From Chromatiales bacterium (GTDB lineage Bacteria; Pseudomonadota; Gammaproteobacteria; Steroidobacterales; GCA-2729495), in contig JACKNI010000002.1 of NCBI GenBank assembly GCA_024234935.1, forward strand, positions 558,001 to 622,000: a stretch of 64,000 bases of DNA. The letters run 5' to 3'. The stretch's first letter is position 1. Each line of letters starts with the position of its first letter. A model generated the notes under the pieces. It worked only from the letters and a program-made list of their open reading frames with translations. It did not search any database and was not told the origin of the DNA. Of this stretch, positions 62,533 through 64,000 are shown one piece after another. Both the position numbers and the translations under genes were made by a program.

Positions 62533-63171
62533 TCAGCCTGAGGTTGATGCACCCGGTTCCGCCGGCGGTTCCAGCAGCGCCGCCAGTTCGCGGATACCTG
62601 CCCGTCGCATGGGGTGCCCGTCTACGGGGCTCAGCGGCGCATGGCCTCGCAGACGCACCGGGAATACCGTGCTGCTGAAATCGCAGCCATGTGCGCTGAA
62701 GCGATAGCCGGGAAACTGTTCCACCTTGTCGTGGCGGAGCCGATGACGCCGGGCGGTTATCCGGTAGCCGAGCCCCAGTGACTCCAGGCTGGTACCGACT
62801 GCTTCGGTGGTATCGCTGAACAGATGCAGATCAACGCTGCTATGAATCGTGGCGTTGCCGCTCAGTACATCGCCTACGAGTCGCGGCCGGTAACTGTCGA
62901 GGTCGCGCATCAGTTCAAAGGCTGCCTGGCGCAGTGTCGAGAGCAGCTCCGGAAGTGTTTCGCCGTGAAAGATCCGGTTGCGCTCGGCGAGCGCAGCCTC
63001 TATCTCGGTATTGTCTGGCAGGTGGGCCCGTCGTCCCAGCCCGAGGCGCGCCGCTGCCTTGGCCTTGGCGCTGCGAAAATCGAGCAGGCCTTCTTCCTGG
63101 ATTATCCGCGCCGCTTCAACGGCGAGAGCCAGGCGCTGATGATCCGGACGGTCACGGTCAGAAAATCTCAT
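62533..63171 (-). CDS. conserved uncharacterised protein downstream of mrcA
   Basis: From ATG at 63171 the product has 212 residues. I do not assign a family. The N-terminal half is helical and basic (DRPDHQRLALAVEAARIIQEEG, RSAKAKAAARLGL). Further on it reads NRIFHGETLPELLSTLRQAAFELMRDLDSYRPRLVGDV, followed by a beta-rich part with SSVDLHLFSDTTEAV. The SxxDLHLF stretch with flanking segments resembles a nucleotidyltransferase-like core, but that is a guess. Its start overlaps the end of the PBP1A gene by 14 bases, so the two are probably co-transcribed. Confidence 0.7.
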   Translation of the reverse strand: MRFSDRDRPDHQRLALAVEAARIIQEEGLLDFRSAKAKAAARLGLGRRAHLPDNTEIEAALAERNRIFHGETLPELLSTLRQAAFELMRDLDSYRPRLVGDVLSGNATIHSSVDLHLFSDTTEAVGTSLESLGLGYRITARRHRLRHDKVEQFPGYRFSAHGCDFSSTVFPVRLRGHAPLSPVDGHPMRRAGIRELAALLEPPAEPGASTSG

Positions 63172-64000
63172 TCTCGTTTCCCGCTGGCGCAGCCTGCTGC
63201 CCGCGGCCTGTTGCCAGGCTGCTGGCAGCATCCAGTATTTCGAGGTCGGATTCGCGAAACAGTTCAAACATGCTGCCGGGCTCGCCTGAGGACGCCAGCA
63301 TTCCGGTTTCGGCGGAAATGCGTGCGGTCACGATGCCTGGCGGTCGCGGTAGCGGTGTCTCCGGTACGCCGTGCAAGGCATCGGCCATGAAGTACAACCA
63401 CATGGGCAGTGCGGTCCGGCCGCCTTCCTCACGAGGTCCAAGGCTTCGCTCCTGATCAAAGCCCACCCAGGCAGTGGCGACCAGCTGGCCGTTGAAGCCG
63501 CTGAACCACGCATCGCGGCGGTCATTCGAGGTTCCGGTCTTTCCTGCGATATCTTCACGGCCAAGCGCGCGAGCGCGTACGCCGGTGCCGCGCCTGATCA
63601 CGTCGCGCATCATGTCGTAGACCAGGTAGGCATTCTCGGCGGTGATGATCCGTGGTGCCCGGCGGGCGGCCGACATGAACTCCGGCGCTTCGATTGCCGT
63701 CGGGTGCCAGGTCCCGGCATGCGCGATCATCTCTTCCGCATCCAGGTAAGCGGGAATCTCCGGACCTGTCCTGGTCTGCACGGGCGTTGCGTCGACACTG
63801 GTTTCAGCCTGCGGCCTGTTCGGGCCGAACCAGCGTGGCGCACAGCTCGCGCAGACCATTCGGGTGGGCGCCTGGAAAATCACCGTCCCGTAGGCATCCT
63901 CGATCCGCTCGATCAGGTAGGGCTCGACGCGATAGCCGCCATTCGCGAAGACTGCGAAGCCGGCGGCCATGTCCCGTGGTGTGGCTTCACCACTGCCGAG
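63158..64000 (-). CDS. mrcA: penicillin-binding protein 1A, C-terminal part (5' end outside window)
   Basis: PBP1A is a bifunctional peptidoglycan glycosyltransferase and transpeptidase. Only the C-terminal part (about 280 residues) lies here and the frame is open to the right edge. The visible start LGSGEATPRDMAAGFAVFANGGY is the typical block after the SxN motif, and the third transpeptidase motif KTGTSND is intact in EDIAGKTGTSNDRRDAWFSGF. The WVGFDQER and PPGIVTARISAETGMLA blocks favour PBP1A over PBP1B. The active-site serine and the glycosyltransferase domain lie outside the window. Confidence 0.92.
   Translation of the reverse strand, partial: LGSGEATPRDMAAGFAVFANGGYRVEPYLIERIEDAYGTVIFQAPTRMVCASCAPRWFGPNRPQAETSVDATPVQTRTGPEIPAYLDAEEMIAHAGTWHPTAIEAPEFMSAARRAPRIITAENAYLVYDMMRDVIRRGTGVRARALGREDIAGKTGTSNDRRDAWFSGFNGQLVATAWVGFDQERSLGPREEGGRTALPMWLYFMADALHGVPETPLPRPPGIVTARISAETGMLASSGEPGSMFELFRESDLEILDAASSLATGRGQQAAPAGNENEIF

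Overview
The window is chromosomal DNA from a high-GC Gammaproteobacterium (by eye; no composition was computed). The evidence is the gene order mnmE-yidC-rnpA-rpmH / dnaA-dnaN-recF-gyrB around the origin, a GyrB of gammaproteobacterial length (about 803 residues), tetrameric-type glyQ/glyS, glnA with a downstream glnL-glnG pair, secB, tatABC, and the spoT-rpoZ-gmk and rph-rdgB blocks. The gene orders resemble Pseudomonas and xanthomonad relatives, but I cannot name the genus. I see no tRNA or rRNA gene, no CRISPR array, no insertion sequence and no prophage. The window is almost entirely core genome.

Layout. 1-4313: a diguanylate cyclase cut by the left edge, then the leftward run rpmH-rnpA-yidC-mnmE, which lacks the usual yidD. 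4314-10684: origin region. rpmH and dnaA diverge around a perfect DnaA box. dnaA and dnaN are separated by an AT-rich element with a DnaA-trio-like track. recF carries two perfect 16-bp parS sites, and gyrB follows. 10687-15362: leftward glyQ-glyS-gmhB-plsC and the glnA control region with a sigma-54 promoter. 15363-19898: nitrogen block glnA, a DUF4124 gene, glnL and glnG. 19895-30200: a class 1B-type dihydroorotate dehydrogenase without a visible PyrK partner, trmL, rhodanese-grxC-secB-gpsA, envC, crcB, a HIT protein, a thioesterase, a DUF1330 protein, a POT peptide transporter, tatABC and dtd.

30342-35975 is a five-gene peptide ABC importer with tightly overlapping genes behind a promoter that carries a perfect inverted repeat. 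35983-41072 holds trkH, trkA and uvrD. 41076-47683 is an aa3-type cytochrome c oxidase cluster (coxB, coxA, a 43-residue small gene, ctaG, coxC, DUF2909, SURF1, a Sco-like protein, ctaA). 47819-53929 holds bioC-bioB, comF, ubiA, recG and ridA. 53954-58135 is the leftward run yicC-gmk-rpoZ-spoT. 58316-60498 is the rightward run PP2C phosphatase-rph-rdgB. After a structured 329-bp intergenic region come rpmE and gltA, then a leftward uncharacterised gene and the 3' part of a PBP1A gene cut by the right edge.

No wholly new multi-gene system stands out. The most interesting signals are small DNA elements in or beside core genes. They are the parS pair inside recF, the DnaA-trio-like track in front of dnaN, a head-to-head pair of perfect DnaA boxes upstream of rpmE about 55 kb from the origin, and the operator-like repeat upstream of the peptide importer. 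Two genes also stand out: glnL, which has no ATG/GTG/TTG near its expected N-terminus, and the stand-alone class 1B PyrD.
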